Of a stretch of DNA of 16,257 bases, positions 6,604-13,808 are shown piece by piece. The notes under the pieces were generated by a model. It did no database searches. It was not told the DNA's origin and saw only the letters and a list, made by a program, of their open reading frames with translations. The DNA is from Clostridiales bacterium UBA4039 (lineage in GTDB: Bacteria > Bacillota > Clostridia > Lachnospirales > Vallitaleaceae). A program made the translations under genes and the position numbers. Within the stretch, counting starts at the first letter, position 1, and every line of letters starts with the position of its first letter. The stretch lies in the NCBI GenBank assembly GCA_002382805.1, contig DGAD01000022.1, positions 105,619 to 121,875 on the forward strand, read 5' to 3'.

Positions 6604-7596
6604 TCAACTTTGTTCTAAAATAAATATCTCTATTCCCATAGTAAGGTCCATTTTCCCCTGTTTAAATTGGTATTCCAAATCAAGTAAACGCGCCAATATT
6701 TGGCGTAGTGTTGCCAGATCAAATTGACGGCTTTGTCCAATAAGTTTATTGACAACAAAAGGCGGTATCTTAAGTTCTGATGCCATGTGTTGTTGTCCCG
6801 TTTTGCCTTGAAGCATAAGTTTGATATTATGAATAAGCATCATTTGTCTTGATATCATAAAAAGTATACGTGTTGGTGGTTCTTTTAAAGAAATCATATC
6901 CTGATATAAGTATAACGCAATTTCACGTTTTTTGCTTCCGATGGCGTCGACTAGTTCAAATATCTTGGCCTCAATATGCTTTGTTGTAACTTGTATTATA
7001 TCTTCTCTTACGACAATTTCTTCTCCCACACAATAATCAATCACCTTGGATAATTCTTGTTCTATTGTGTTTAATTCATATCCTACACGTTCAACAAAAA
7101 ATTTTGCGTCACCCGTACTGATTTTCAGTTTTTCTTTGGCCAGGCGTCGTCCTATATGATGAATCAAGGCACTTTCATTGAGGTGCTTAAAATCATAAAA
7201 TGCTCCCAACTTATTTATTTTTTTATATAATTTGCTGCGTTTGTCTATTTTGTCTTCGACAACAATACAAATTGCTGCCTCCCCTAATTGATCCAACTTG
7301 TCTGCTAGCTGATTTGCCTTCTCCTTATTTTTACTGTTAAACAAATCCATGTTCCACAAAATCACTACACGTTTCTCCGCAAAAAAGGGCAACGTTTCAA
7401 GGCTTCCAATAACCACTTCAAAATCTTTTTGATCCACCGTATATTGATCAAGGTTCATCATCGAATCTTGTCCTTCAAAAACTTTATCACATATTCTTTT
7501 GACATACACATCAAGCAGATATTTTTCTTCCCCTGTAAATAAGTATGTTGGTTGAAATATTCTATTTTTTATATCTTCTTTTAACTGTTTCATCAT
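6604..7596 (-). CDS. holA: DNA polymerase III delta subunit
   Basis: Delta is the clamp-loader subunit that opens the beta sliding clamp. The 330-residue product has the HolA layout: an N-terminal AAA+-like domain beginning QPTYLFTGEEKYLLDVYV, with LETLPFFAEKRVVILWNMD, then a middle domain (FVERVGYELNTIEQELSKVIDY) and a C-terminal collar domain containing ISRQMMLIHNIKLML and PPFVVNKLIGQSRQF. As expected for delta, there is no functional P-loop. The start is ATG ATG with GAAGGAAT in front, and lies within the last 35 bases of the MBL gene, implying translational coupling. It is the last gene of the comEA...holA cluster; adjacency to comEC is conserved in Firmicutes. Confidence 0.93.
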   Translation of the reverse strand: MMKQLKEDIKNRIFQPTYLFTGEEKYLLDVYVKRICDKVFEGQDSMMNLDQYTVDQKDFEVVIGSLETLPFFAEKRVVILWNMDLFNSKNKEKANQLADKLDQLGEAAICIVVEDKIDKRSKLYKKINKLGAFYDFKHLNESALIHHIGRRLAKEKLKISTGDAKFFVERVGYELNTIEQELSKVIDYCVGEEIVVREDIIQVTTKHIEAKIFELVDAIGSKKREIALYLYQDMISLKEPPTRILFMISRQMMLIHNIKLMLQGKTGQQHMASELKIPPFVVNKLIGQSRQFDLATLRQILARLLDLEYQFKQGKMDLTMGIEIFILEQS

Positions 7597-8560
7597 TATT
7601 CCTTCTTAAATGCGTCTTTATTTTTAAATGTTTACGATTTATACTAACCTCTATCATACCATAATCCATAGTGAGATACACGGGAATTTTTAATTTGTTA
7701 TATCGTGCAATGACCTCTTGGCTAGGATGTCCGTGCCTATTCTCCCCGACACTAATAATGCCTACTGTCGGATGTGTCCTTTCTAAAAATTGTTGCGAGG
7801 ATGAAGTTGCTGAGCCATGATGTGCTACTTTTAATACATCCATTCCATAAATATCTACATCTTTTTCTTCAATAGCTTCCTCCACGTCAGCCTCTATGTC
7901 ACCCGTAAATAATATCTGTTGTTCCCATGTCTTTAATTCTAAAACCATGGAGTTTTTATTTTCATCTTCTTCATATTCTGTTTCTGAAAAAGGATAGTGA
8001 CAGACAAACTTTATGCCATCACCTAAAAACACATCACCTTCTTTAATAAAAATCAATTCTGTATTTGTTTGTTTACACTTTTTGATGAGTTCATTTAAAA
8101 GCACATGTTCTTGAAGTTGCTGTTCATCTTCTACAATGCTCTTATATACATGACTTACTGCTACTTTATTTATCTTAATCTCATCAAAAAGTTCTAACAC
8201 GCCTTTGATATGATCATAATGCATGTGGCTTATAAAAGCTACATCTATATCATCAATCCCTTTATATAACAAAAACGGATAAATAACACGCATTCCAATA
8301 TTGTTTTCTTCATCCATATACTTATTGCCTCCACCATCAACGAGAAATGTCTGTTCGTTATGGGTAATCACACATGCATCGCCTTGACCTACATCTAAAA
8401 AAAACAGACGTGTTGTATCTTTTTGATACATGATAACGATACTATGCATCATTATAAAAATAACACTGAATATCCCAATTGTTTTTAACAATATACGACA
8501 GCAGTACAAGGTTTTTTTCTTGAGAATTTTGTCCTCGTGTTGATGTCCAACTTTAATCAT
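7562..8560 (-). CDS. Membrane-anchored metallo-beta-lactamase protein, detached ComEC C-terminal domain
   Basis: This 332-residue protein corresponds to the C-terminal MBL domain that most Gram-positive ComEC proteins carry fused to the channel. After a basic cytoplasmic start (KILKKK) comes a single membrane segment (about 28-45), then the ComEC-type LFFLDVGQGDACVI. Metal ligands are intact: SHMHYDH (H112, H114, D116, H117), TGDIE (D221), AHHGS (H247/H248) and GHP (H278). The anchor would place the enzyme outside, where it could act on incoming DNA; nuclease activity is inferred from studies of ComEC MBL domains. The ATG at 8560 overlaps the comEC stop by 8 bases and has its own GGAGG five bases upstream, so it is a designed start rather than a sequencing frameshift. 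Confidence 0.9.
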   Translation of the reverse strand: MIKVGHQHEDKILKKKTLYCCRILLKTIGIFSVIFIMMHSIVIMYQKDTTRLFFLDVGQGDACVITHNEQTFLVDGGGNKYMDEENNIGMRVIYPFLLYKGIDDIDVAFISHMHYDHIKGVLELFDEIKINKVAVSHVYKSIVEDEQQLQEHVLLNELIKKCKQTNTELIFIKEGDVFLGDGIKFVCHYPFSETEYEEDENKNSMVLELKTWEQQILFTGDIEADVEEAIEEKDVDIYGMDVLKVAHHGSATSSSQQFLERTHPTVGIISVGENRHGHPSQEVIARYNKLKIPVYLTMDYGMIEVSINRKHLKIKTHLRRNNDETVKRRYKK

Positions 8561-9926
8561 CTTCTCCTCCCTTCATATGGCAAATAAAAATAAGAAGAAT
8601 GAGTCCCGAATAATATAGTAAAACACTTGGTAACGATAATGCTCTGTGGTTCAAAAAATTATACTTATGATTAAAGAATTCAATAACCGCTAATATATAA
8701 GACGAAAAAATGGTTGCCGTCCCTGCCAAAAAACGTCCAAGCATTCGATGGATAAAACTCGCTCCAAGTGCGATTATCGATGACGTATAAAAAAAAGGAA
8801 TACTGGGTAACACAAAAATATTTACGATGAAACCAGATATGGAAATCCCTCTAAAAAAATATAAGAGAATGGGAAATGTCATTATCGAAATGCTAACGCT
8901 AACATTGAGTGAGTCTAGAATAAAACGGATAAAGAATTTTGTGTGAAGCGACTGATATGGTCTCTTCAAAATCGGATAAATGAAAAACAAAGCAAAAACA
9001 GCTCCAAAGGAAAGCATAAAGCTTACAGAAAACAACACCTGAGGTGTTATAATGAGAAAAGTACTTAAGATTAAAAGAAGCATACGGTGACGATTATATG
9101 TATAATCATATGCAATCGAAAAAATCAAGCTTGTTCCCAACGCGATTGCACGAATAGCACTAACAATATATCCAAGCATCCATATATATATAACTAGGAG
9201 CAAAAAAATCAGCCATAATCTATATGTTTTTGGCAATAACAAGCTTCTAAAAAAATACTCCAGACATCCAATAAAAATCATAATATGCAGACCGGATATA
9301 GCCAATATATGTGACAATCCATGGTTTGAGTATTTTGTTACAATATCAGCATCTAATGACGACTTATCTCCTAAAATCATTGCTTTTAGCAAGCCATACT
9401 CTACTTTTCCAAAACACTGTGCCAATTGTCGCTCAATTTTTTTTATACTGTACATTCGAATATAAGCACTTTTTTCTTTAAGGCTACTGAAGAAATTTTG
9501 CCTAGAGCTTTGTTGCATAACAAGCTTTTCTAAATGCCCATAGTCAAATACTCCAAAAGATTTTTTCCCCATCAAATATATAAGCGGGTGGGTCTGTCCC
9601 GGATTTCTTGGATACCACTCTTTTTCAAATTGTCCCTGAAGACGGTATTTTTGATGTATGTATTTATGTTTTTGTTGGTTGAGATTTGGAAAATATTTAG
9701 ATTGCTGCTGTTTATTTAAATAAAAATAACCGGTATAATTTTCTAGAGAAGTGGTCTTCATCGGCTTTAGAATTGTAAAATGACATGAATATCCATATTG
9801 CGTTTGCCGGATATCATTTATTTGAACTTCTATTTCTATTGCATCCGTGGATTCAATATATTCTAGTGCCTCAAAATAGGCATCCGTATATTGCCATACA
9901 CGAATTACAGACAATAATACAAGCAA
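8553..9926 (-). CDS. comEC: ComEC/Rec2 DNA-uptake channel, without MBL domain
   Basis: ComEC conducts single-stranded DNA across the membrane in natural transformation. The product carries a first membrane helix, an extracellular OB-fold-like N-domain (about 25-135), and the Competence domain with LGDKSSLD (185-192) and NHGLSHILAISGLHIMIF (201-218), both ComEC hallmarks, then several membrane helices ending at GLILLIFICHMKGGEDD. It is only about 457 residues because the MBL domain is a separate overlapping gene. The start is problematic. The only conventional start codon near the N-terminus is TTG at 9926, with no Shine-Dalgarno. The frame is open back to ATC at 9965, adding IKRYILKKYSIHI, and a perfect AAGGAGG lies 8 bases before that codon. 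The N-terminus should be regarded as unresolved. Confidence 0.9.
   Translation of the reverse strand: MLVLLSVIRVWQYTDAYFEALEYIESTDAIEIEVQINDIRQTQYGYSCHFTILKPMKTTSLENYTGYFYLNKQQQSKYFPNLNQQKHKYIHQKYRLQGQFEKEWYPRNPGQTHPLIYLMGKKSFGVFDYGHLEKLVMQQSSRQNFFSSLKEKSAYIRMYSIKKIERQLAQCFGKVEYGLLKAMILGDKSSLDADIVTKYSNHGLSHILAISGLHIMIFIGCLEYFFRSLLLPKTYRLWLIFLLLVIYIWMLGYIVSAIRAIALGTSLIFSIAYDYTYNRHRMLLLILSTFLIITPQVLFSVSFMLSFGAVFALFFIYPILKRPYQSLHTKFFIRFILDSLNVSVSISIMTFPILLYFFRGISISGFIVNIFVLPSIPFFYTSSIIALGASFIHRMLGRFLAGTATIFSSYILAVIEFFNHKYNFLNHRALSLPSVLLYYSGLILLIFICHMKGGEDD
8566..8570 (-). promoter_or_regulatory. Ribosome binding site of the MBL gene inside comEC
   Basis: GGAGG, 5 bases before the ATG at 8560, is made by the last codons of comEC (for Gly-Gly-Glu). 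It decides that the MBL frame is independently started and translationally coupled to comEC. A TGA in the MBL frame lies a few codons upstream of the ATG, excluding a longer version. Confidence 0.8.
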
Positions 9927-9973
9927 AATATGTATACTATACTTTTTCAGGATGTATCTTTTGATTCACATCA

Positions 9974-9980
9974 CCTCCTT
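9974..9980 (-). promoter_or_regulatory. Ribosome binding site of comEC pointing at an AUC codon
   Basis: AAGGAGG lies directly after the stop of the GerMN gene. No usable ATG follows: the ATG at 9971 is immediately followed by TGA, and the GTG at 9969 runs only ten codons before TAG. The ideal 8-base spacing leads to ATC at 9965, which opens the comEC frame. Removing one A from the AAAA run at 9959-9962 would instead join the GTG at 9969 to comEC. Confidence 0.65.
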
Positions 9981-9981
9981 A

Positions 9982-10902
9982 TTATTGAACAAGTTGAAAG
10001 TTTTTGCTTAAAGGTACATTTAAAGGAAATGTTCCTTGAAAGTTATCAACGATTTCACCTTCAACTAAAATCTGAACCTTCGAAATATTACTCAGTTCAG
10101 TCAAAGTATTAACAATCCCATAAATTGCTACCGGACTTGTAATGCCTTCGGGCAGGTATGAGGTTAAAAATTGTTCGTTAAAATTCACATAACATGTCGT
10201 ATCATGAATTTGCACATCCAATACTTTGGTCTCTTCCGGCAAAAACTGACACGACGATTCTTCAATTAAGTACTCTACTATAAGCTCTTCTTTGTGTTTG
10301 TTCGGGTGCAACGTTATTGTCACTTCTTTTTCTTTTAAATACCGTCGATTATCTGCTGGACAATAAATAGTAAATTGCGTATCCACCGTAGTATTTGCCG
10401 ATGCATACATGGATAAATAGATGTCTTCACTTCGCATTCGTCCAATACGATTCCCCATTTGATCAATAAGGACCTCTTCACCCACAACAATCTCTACCGA
10501 ACTTATCATATCAAAGGATGTCAGACTCAGTACCAGCGAACTTCTTACAATTAATTCTTCCAACGAATTCATCTGACCATAAGCTTCATTAAAATTCAAA
10601 AGCATATTCCCCTCACTAAATACGTAGTACTCAAGCTCTACTTCTTTTTTTAATGTCGGACTTAACGATGAACTTTTGGCACCTTGAGATAACATGTTAA
10701 TTATATAGTGCGTCACTTGATTGACATTTTGAATATCAATAATATCTTTTAAAAACAAATCAACCGGTTCAATAGCCTTTGTCTCTTCATTAAAGAAATA
10801 AATCTGCGCTTCGCTATTGGATTGAAAAAAACGATTAGATGAAGCTTGACATCCGGTAATTATCAAAAAACATAATCCAAGTAACAGTATTTTTTTTACC
10901 AT
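9982..10902 (-). CDS. Tandem GerMN-domain lipoprotein (GerM/LpqB-like)
   Basis: A 306-residue predicted lipoprotein. The signal peptide MVKKILLLGLCFLIITGC ends in a lipobox (ITGC) with C18 as the lipidated cysteine. Two similar halves follow, each resembling a GerMN domain: one around VTHYIINMLSQGAK...LEYYVFSEGNMLLNFNEAYGQM...SVEIVVGEE, the second around IVEYLIEES...VLDVQIHDTTCYVNFNEQFLTSYLPEG...KVQILVEGE. Tandem GerMN occurs in Bacillus GerM, and GerMN-containing LpqB is the partner lipoprotein of the actinobacterial MtrAB two-component system. It directly follows a histidine kinase gene with a 3-base gap, and its ribosome binding site is made by the kinase's terminal Glu codons (GAGGAG), so coupling is likely. 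A role in tuning the kinase or in the cell wall is inferred from context only. Confidence 0.85.
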   Translation of the reverse strand: MVKKILLLGLCFLIITGCQASSNRFFQSNSEAQIYFFNEETKAIEPVDLFLKDIIDIQNVNQVTHYIINMLSQGAKSSSLSPTLKKEVELEYYVFSEGNMLLNFNEAYGQMNSLEELIVRSSLVLSLTSFDMISSVEIVVGEEVLIDQMGNRIGRMRSEDIYLSMYASANTTVDTQFTIYCPADNRRYLKEKEVTITLHPNKHKEELIVEYLIEESSCQFLPEETKVLDVQIHDTTCYVNFNEQFLTSYLPEGITSPVAIYGIVNTLTELSNISKVQILVEGEIVDNFQGTFPLNVPLSKNFQLVQ

Positions 10903-10905
10903 TTT

Positions 10906-12375
10906 TTACTCCTCTTCATACGTTCGTTTAATATGTTTAATTGGCATCGTGACGATAAATTCTGTCCACTGACCAAGCTCACTTTTACATTTTATACTTC
11001 CTTGATGCATATATATGGTTTTTTGAACAATTGATAATCCAAGACCCGTGCCGCCCGTATCTCTTGACCGGGTTTTGTCCACTCGATAAAAGCGTCTAAA
11101 CACTTGATCAATATGTTCTTGAGAAATTCCTTCCCCTGTATCTTTTATCTTAATGAAAAAGTTTTTAAAATCCGTATCTAAACTCACATTAATATATCCA
11201 TATTCCTTGTTATATTTGATGGCATTTTCGATAAGATTGGTAATGGCAAGTTCCATTTTTGTATCATCTATTTCCGCTTGAACATTTCGATAACTTTCAA
11301 AAAGCATCTGTATATTTTTTAAATCTGCCAAAGGTTTTAAGCGCTTCATCACATCCACGATTAACTGGTTAACATCCACTTCTTTAATACGTAGTGAATT
11401 ATCTTTTTTATCTAAAGTCACTAGTGTCAACAAATCATTGATAATCTTCGTTTCACGATTCACCTCTTCATTGATATCATATAAAAACTCTTGATAAATT
11501 TCGATGGGGGTATCGGGTTGATGAATTAACGATTCTGCCAACACTTTAATTGAGCTCATCGGTGTTTTTAACTCATGGCTTACATTGGCAACAAATTCTT
11601 GACGATGACTTTCAATCGCTTCAATGCGTTCAAACATATGATTAAATGCTGTCGTAATCTCTTCAATCTCCGTATTTCCTTTAATTTGAATTTTTTCCTC
11701 AATATGACCATCGGTTATGCGATTAATATGATCTAAAAATTGTCTGAACGGACGGTTAAATGATCCGCTCAAAAAGTAACTGAGCATAAAAATAATCACC
11801 GTTAGTCCAACAATGAAAAACAGTGCAATATTCCATAAATATTTAATTGAATACGTAATATCATTAAAAGAATCCGAAACAACAACGGCGCCTAAAACTG
11901 TTTGATAATCCAAATCAACAATAGGAACGGTGACGGCTCCAATATTCATCTCTTCTAAAAATGTATATGAACTTTTGCCACGTAGCGCTGATAACACCTC
12001 TGCATTAACTAGTGACTTCCCTTCGTCAAGATGATTCGAATCAAACAAAACACTTCCATTTCGGTCAATAATCATTCCTCGCCCACTAACACTTGCTTGA
12101 ACAGTCATCAAATAGGAATTATTATGTTCATCAGAAAAATAGCCCGTTGTCACAAGGCTAATGGCAATTGTATTGGCTTGTCGATATAGTTCACGCTTTT
12201 TTTCTGTCAAATAGCGTTGTTGTATTGTAAAGATAAATGCAATCGACAAGACGATTGTTGTAATAATACCTATAAGCATGAAACTCATAAATAGCTTAAC
12301 ACGTATACTTTGAAAGCGCTTACTGTTGATAATAATAACCCACTCCCCATTTAGTATGAATGTATTTAGGCTCAC
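10906..12375 (-). CDS. Membrane sensor histidine kinase with HAMP domain
   Basis: Partner kinase of the adjacent OmpR-type regulator. Counting from 12375: membrane helix at about 29-51, an extracellular sensor domain of about 125 residues with a PAS/Cache-like stretch (GRGMIIDRNGSVLFDSN), helix at about 179-201, HAMP at about 203-255, dimerisation/H-box VSHELKTPMSS with phospho-accepting H267, N-box NLIENAIKYN, G1 DTGEG, F-box FRRFYRVDKT and G2 GTGLGLS. All catalytic boxes are intact. The start is uncertain. The frame is open to ATG at 12450, but those residues are read out of frame through the regulator's DNA-binding domain. GTG 12375 is used here as a compromise; GGGGAG at 12343-12348 instead points at ATT 12336, giving a start of INSKRFQSIRVKLF type. 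ATG 12288 would cut into the first helix. Confidence 0.9.
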   Translation of the reverse strand: MSLNTFILNGEWVIIINSKRFQSIRVKLFMSFMLIGIITTIVLSIAFIFTIQQRYLTEKKRELYRQANTIAISLVTTGYFSDEHNNSYLMTVQASVSGRGMIIDRNGSVLFDSNHLDEGKSLVNAEVLSALRGKSSYTFLEEMNIGAVTVPIVDLDYQTVLGAVVVSDSFNDITYSIKYLWNIALFFIVGLTVIIFMLSYFLSGSFNRPFRQFLDHINRITDGHIEEKIQIKGNTEIEEITTAFNHMFERIEAIESHRQEFVANVSHELKTPMSSIKVLAESLIHQPDTPIEIYQEFLYDINEEVNRETKIINDLLTLVTLDKKDNSLRIKEVDVNQLIVDVMKRLKPLADLKNIQMLFESYRNVQAEIDDTKMELAITNLIENAIKYNKEYGYINVSLDTDFKNFFIKIKDTGEGISQEHIDQVFRRFYRVDKTRSRDTGGTGLGLSIVQKTIYMHQGSIKCKSELGQWTEFIVTMPIKHIKRTYEEE

Positions 12376-13015
12376 TAGGAACTTCTTCGATTTTTTCACG
12401 CAATCTTCGCACATGCACATCCACAGTACGTGCATCTCCAGGATAATCATAATCCCATATAATGCTTAAGAGTTGGTCTCTTGAATAGACTTTATTTGGA
12501 TGTGTTAAGAAAAGTTCCAACAAATCAAATTCTTTTGCTGTTAGATTCACTTCACTTTCTTTGACAAAAACACGCCGACTTTCTTTTTGAATTTCAAGGT
12601 CACCTTTATGGAGTGACTTCATTTGATCTTCACCTTCATTATTGACATATTTATTTCTTCGAATAATTGCTTTAATTCGAGCTTTCAGCTCAAGAACATT
12701 AAACGGTTTGGTCATATAATCATCTGCGCCAAATTCAAGTCCCAATATTTTATCCATATCTTCGCCTTTAGCCGTCAACATAATAATTGGAACTGTAGAA
12801 AATTCTCGAATATTACGGCACACTTCTAGTCCGTCTTTTTTAGGAAGCATGACATCCAAGACAATCAAATCATATTGATGATTCTTTGCATAATTTAAGG
12901 CTTCGTCTCCATCATATGCACTATCAATATCATACCCCTCTTGTTCCAAGCTAAAACGTATTCCTTTTACAATTGTTTTTTCATCATCCACCACTAAAAT
13001 TCTTTTTTCCATCAT
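12320..13015 (-). CDS. OmpR/PhoB-family response regulator
   Basis: DNA-binding transcription regulator controlled by phosphorylation from the adjacent kinase. The receiver domain (about 1-120) has the acidic pair in VVDDE (D10, D11), phospho-acceptor D54 in LIVLDVMLP, T81 and K103 (TKPF). A linker leads to a winged-helix domain (about 135-231) with NLTAKEFDLLELFL, VYSRDQLLSIIWDYDY and RTVDVHVRRLREKIE...IHTKWGVGYYY. It is full length and resembles WalR/PhoP/MtrA-type regulators. The frame has ATGs at 13021, 13015 and 13012; the first overlaps the AAGGA ribosome binding site, so 13015 (or 13012) is preferred. The gene begins about 18 bases after comEA ends and overlaps the kinase, so it is cotranscribed within the competence cluster. 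Target genes cannot be read from this window. Confidence 0.93.
   Translation of the reverse strand: MMEKRILVVDDEKTIVKGIRFSLEQEGYDIDSAYDGDEALNYAKNHQYDLIVLDVMLPKKDGLEVCRNIREFSTVPIIMLTAKGEDMDKILGLEFGADDYMTKPFNVLELKARIKAIIRRNKYVNNEGEDQMKSLHKGDLEIQKESRRVFVKESEVNLTAKEFDLLELFLTHPNKVYSRDQLLSIIWDYDYPGDARTVDVHVRRLREKIEEVPSEPKYIHTKWGVGYYYQQ
12343..12348 (-). promoter_or_regulatory. Possible ribosome binding site of the kinase before ATT codons
   Basis: GGGGAG inside the last codons of the response regulator sits 6 bases before ATT at 12336 and 9 before ATT at 12333 in the kinase frame. No ATG, GTG or TTG lies between it and ATG 12288, 15 codons further on and already at the edge of the first membrane helix. 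Starting here would give an overlap of about 17 bases with the regulator, a normal arrangement for such pairs. Confidence 0.4.
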
Positions 13016-13033
13016 AACCATCCTTATTTTATA

Positions 13034-13684
13034 TTAAATGGATATATGTTCCTTTATATTCTCAAAAGTATTTTTTTTGATTCCTGGAACTTCCATTATG
13101 TCTTCTATTTTTTCAAACATACTGTTGTTTTTTCGATATGCGATAATCGCTTTGGCTTTTGCCAAACCAATTCCAGGAAGCTGTGTTAACTCTTCCTCCG
13201 CTGCAGTATTAATATTAATTCGAGCATCTTCTGGTTGTGTTTGTTCACTCCATGTTAGCCCTATGGTTTTGACTTCGTCTTGTGTGGGAAAATATATACT
13301 CTCACCATCCACGAGTACACGGGCTAAGTTAACATGTCCTTGCTGCGCTTCTTGCGTCATTCCTCCAGCAAGTTCAAGTGCCTCATATACACGCGCCCCT
13401 TCTTGAAGTGAATATACGCCTTCATTTGTAACACTGCCGCATATATAGACAACAATATCATTATGGACGATTTCTTCAGTAATGTCTAGCTCTGCATCCA
13501 TATTTTCTTCATCTAGATGATTAATGTCCGTATCAATATCGCCTTCTTTTGTTATACGTTCATCATTTTCAATCTCCGATTGAAAAACAACGGCATCCGT
13601 CGATGCCATCATAATATATATAATTCCTGAAATCAAGACGAATAATAACCCGGCACAGACAAAAATAGCTTTACTTTTTATCAT
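13034..13684 (-). CDS. comEA: ComEA family DNA-binding protein
   Basis: ComEA is the membrane-anchored receptor that binds incoming double-stranded DNA and hands it to ComEC. The 216-residue product has one N-terminal membrane helix (about 6-27), an acidic, probably flexible stalk (36-74), a SLBB-type domain (75-137: IVVYICGSVTNEGVYSLQEGARVYEALELAGG) and C-terminal helix-hairpin-helix motifs (154-216: ININTAAEEELTQLPGIGLAKAKAIIAYR...VPGIKKNTFENI) that grip the DNA backbone. This is the complete Gram-positive ComEA layout. The ATG follows AAAGGAG. It is the first gene of the seven-gene minus-strand cluster, behind a plausible promoter at 13704-13732 and divergent from nadE. Unusually, a two-component system and a lipoprotein gene separate it from comEC. 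Confidence 0.95.
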   Translation of the reverse strand: MIKSKAIFVCAGLLFVLISGIIYIMMASTDAVVFQSEIENDERITKEGDIDTDINHLDEENMDAELDITEEIVHNDIVVYICGSVTNEGVYSLQEGARVYEALELAGGMTQEAQQGHVNLARVLVDGESIYFPTQDEVKTIGLTWSEQTQPEDARININTAAEEELTQLPGIGLAKAKAIIAYRKNNSMFEKIEDIMEVPGIKKNTFENIKEHISI

Positions 13685-13703
13685 AAATAATAGTCTCCTT
13701 TAT

Positions 13704-13732
13704 ATTCTACAAAATAAATCAATTACATACAA
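13704..13732 (-). promoter_or_regulatory. Candidate promoter of the comEA operon
   Basis: On the minus strand TTGTAT (13727-13732), 17 bases, then TAGAAT (13704-13709). The -10 is good and the -35 is only half conserved. The predicted leader before comEA is very short (about 13 nt). A weak -35 would fit a promoter needing an activator, but this is inference. Confidence 0.42.
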
Positions 13733-13749
13733 CAATTTATATAAAAATA

Positions 13750-13758
13750 TGTTAAAAT
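13750..13758 (+). promoter_or_regulatory. Candidate extended -10 promoter of nadE
   Basis: TG at 13750-13751 one base before TAAAAT (13753-13758) forms an extended -10 element. No convincing -35 is present at 16-18 bases. About 20 bases downstream, within the predicted leader, is a palindrome TTAACT-TT-AGTTAA (13777-13790) that could be an operator. Confidence 0.4.
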
Positions 13759-13808
13759 AATAGAGAAAGAACGAATTTAACTTTAGTTAATTAAAAGGAT
13801 GGTGTACA

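Noticed and set aside
8553..8570. comEC/MBL junction as a sequencing frameshift
   Set aside because: The second gene has its own well-placed GGAGG, an ATG, a basic start and a membrane anchor, and an in-frame TGA lies just upstream of its ATG; this pattern is not expected from a random indel.
13038..13406. Plus-strand open frame of 122 codons opposite comEA
   Set aside because: Ser/Cys/Ala-rich shadow of the helix-hairpin-helix and SLBB coding sequence, with no ribosome binding site or domain.
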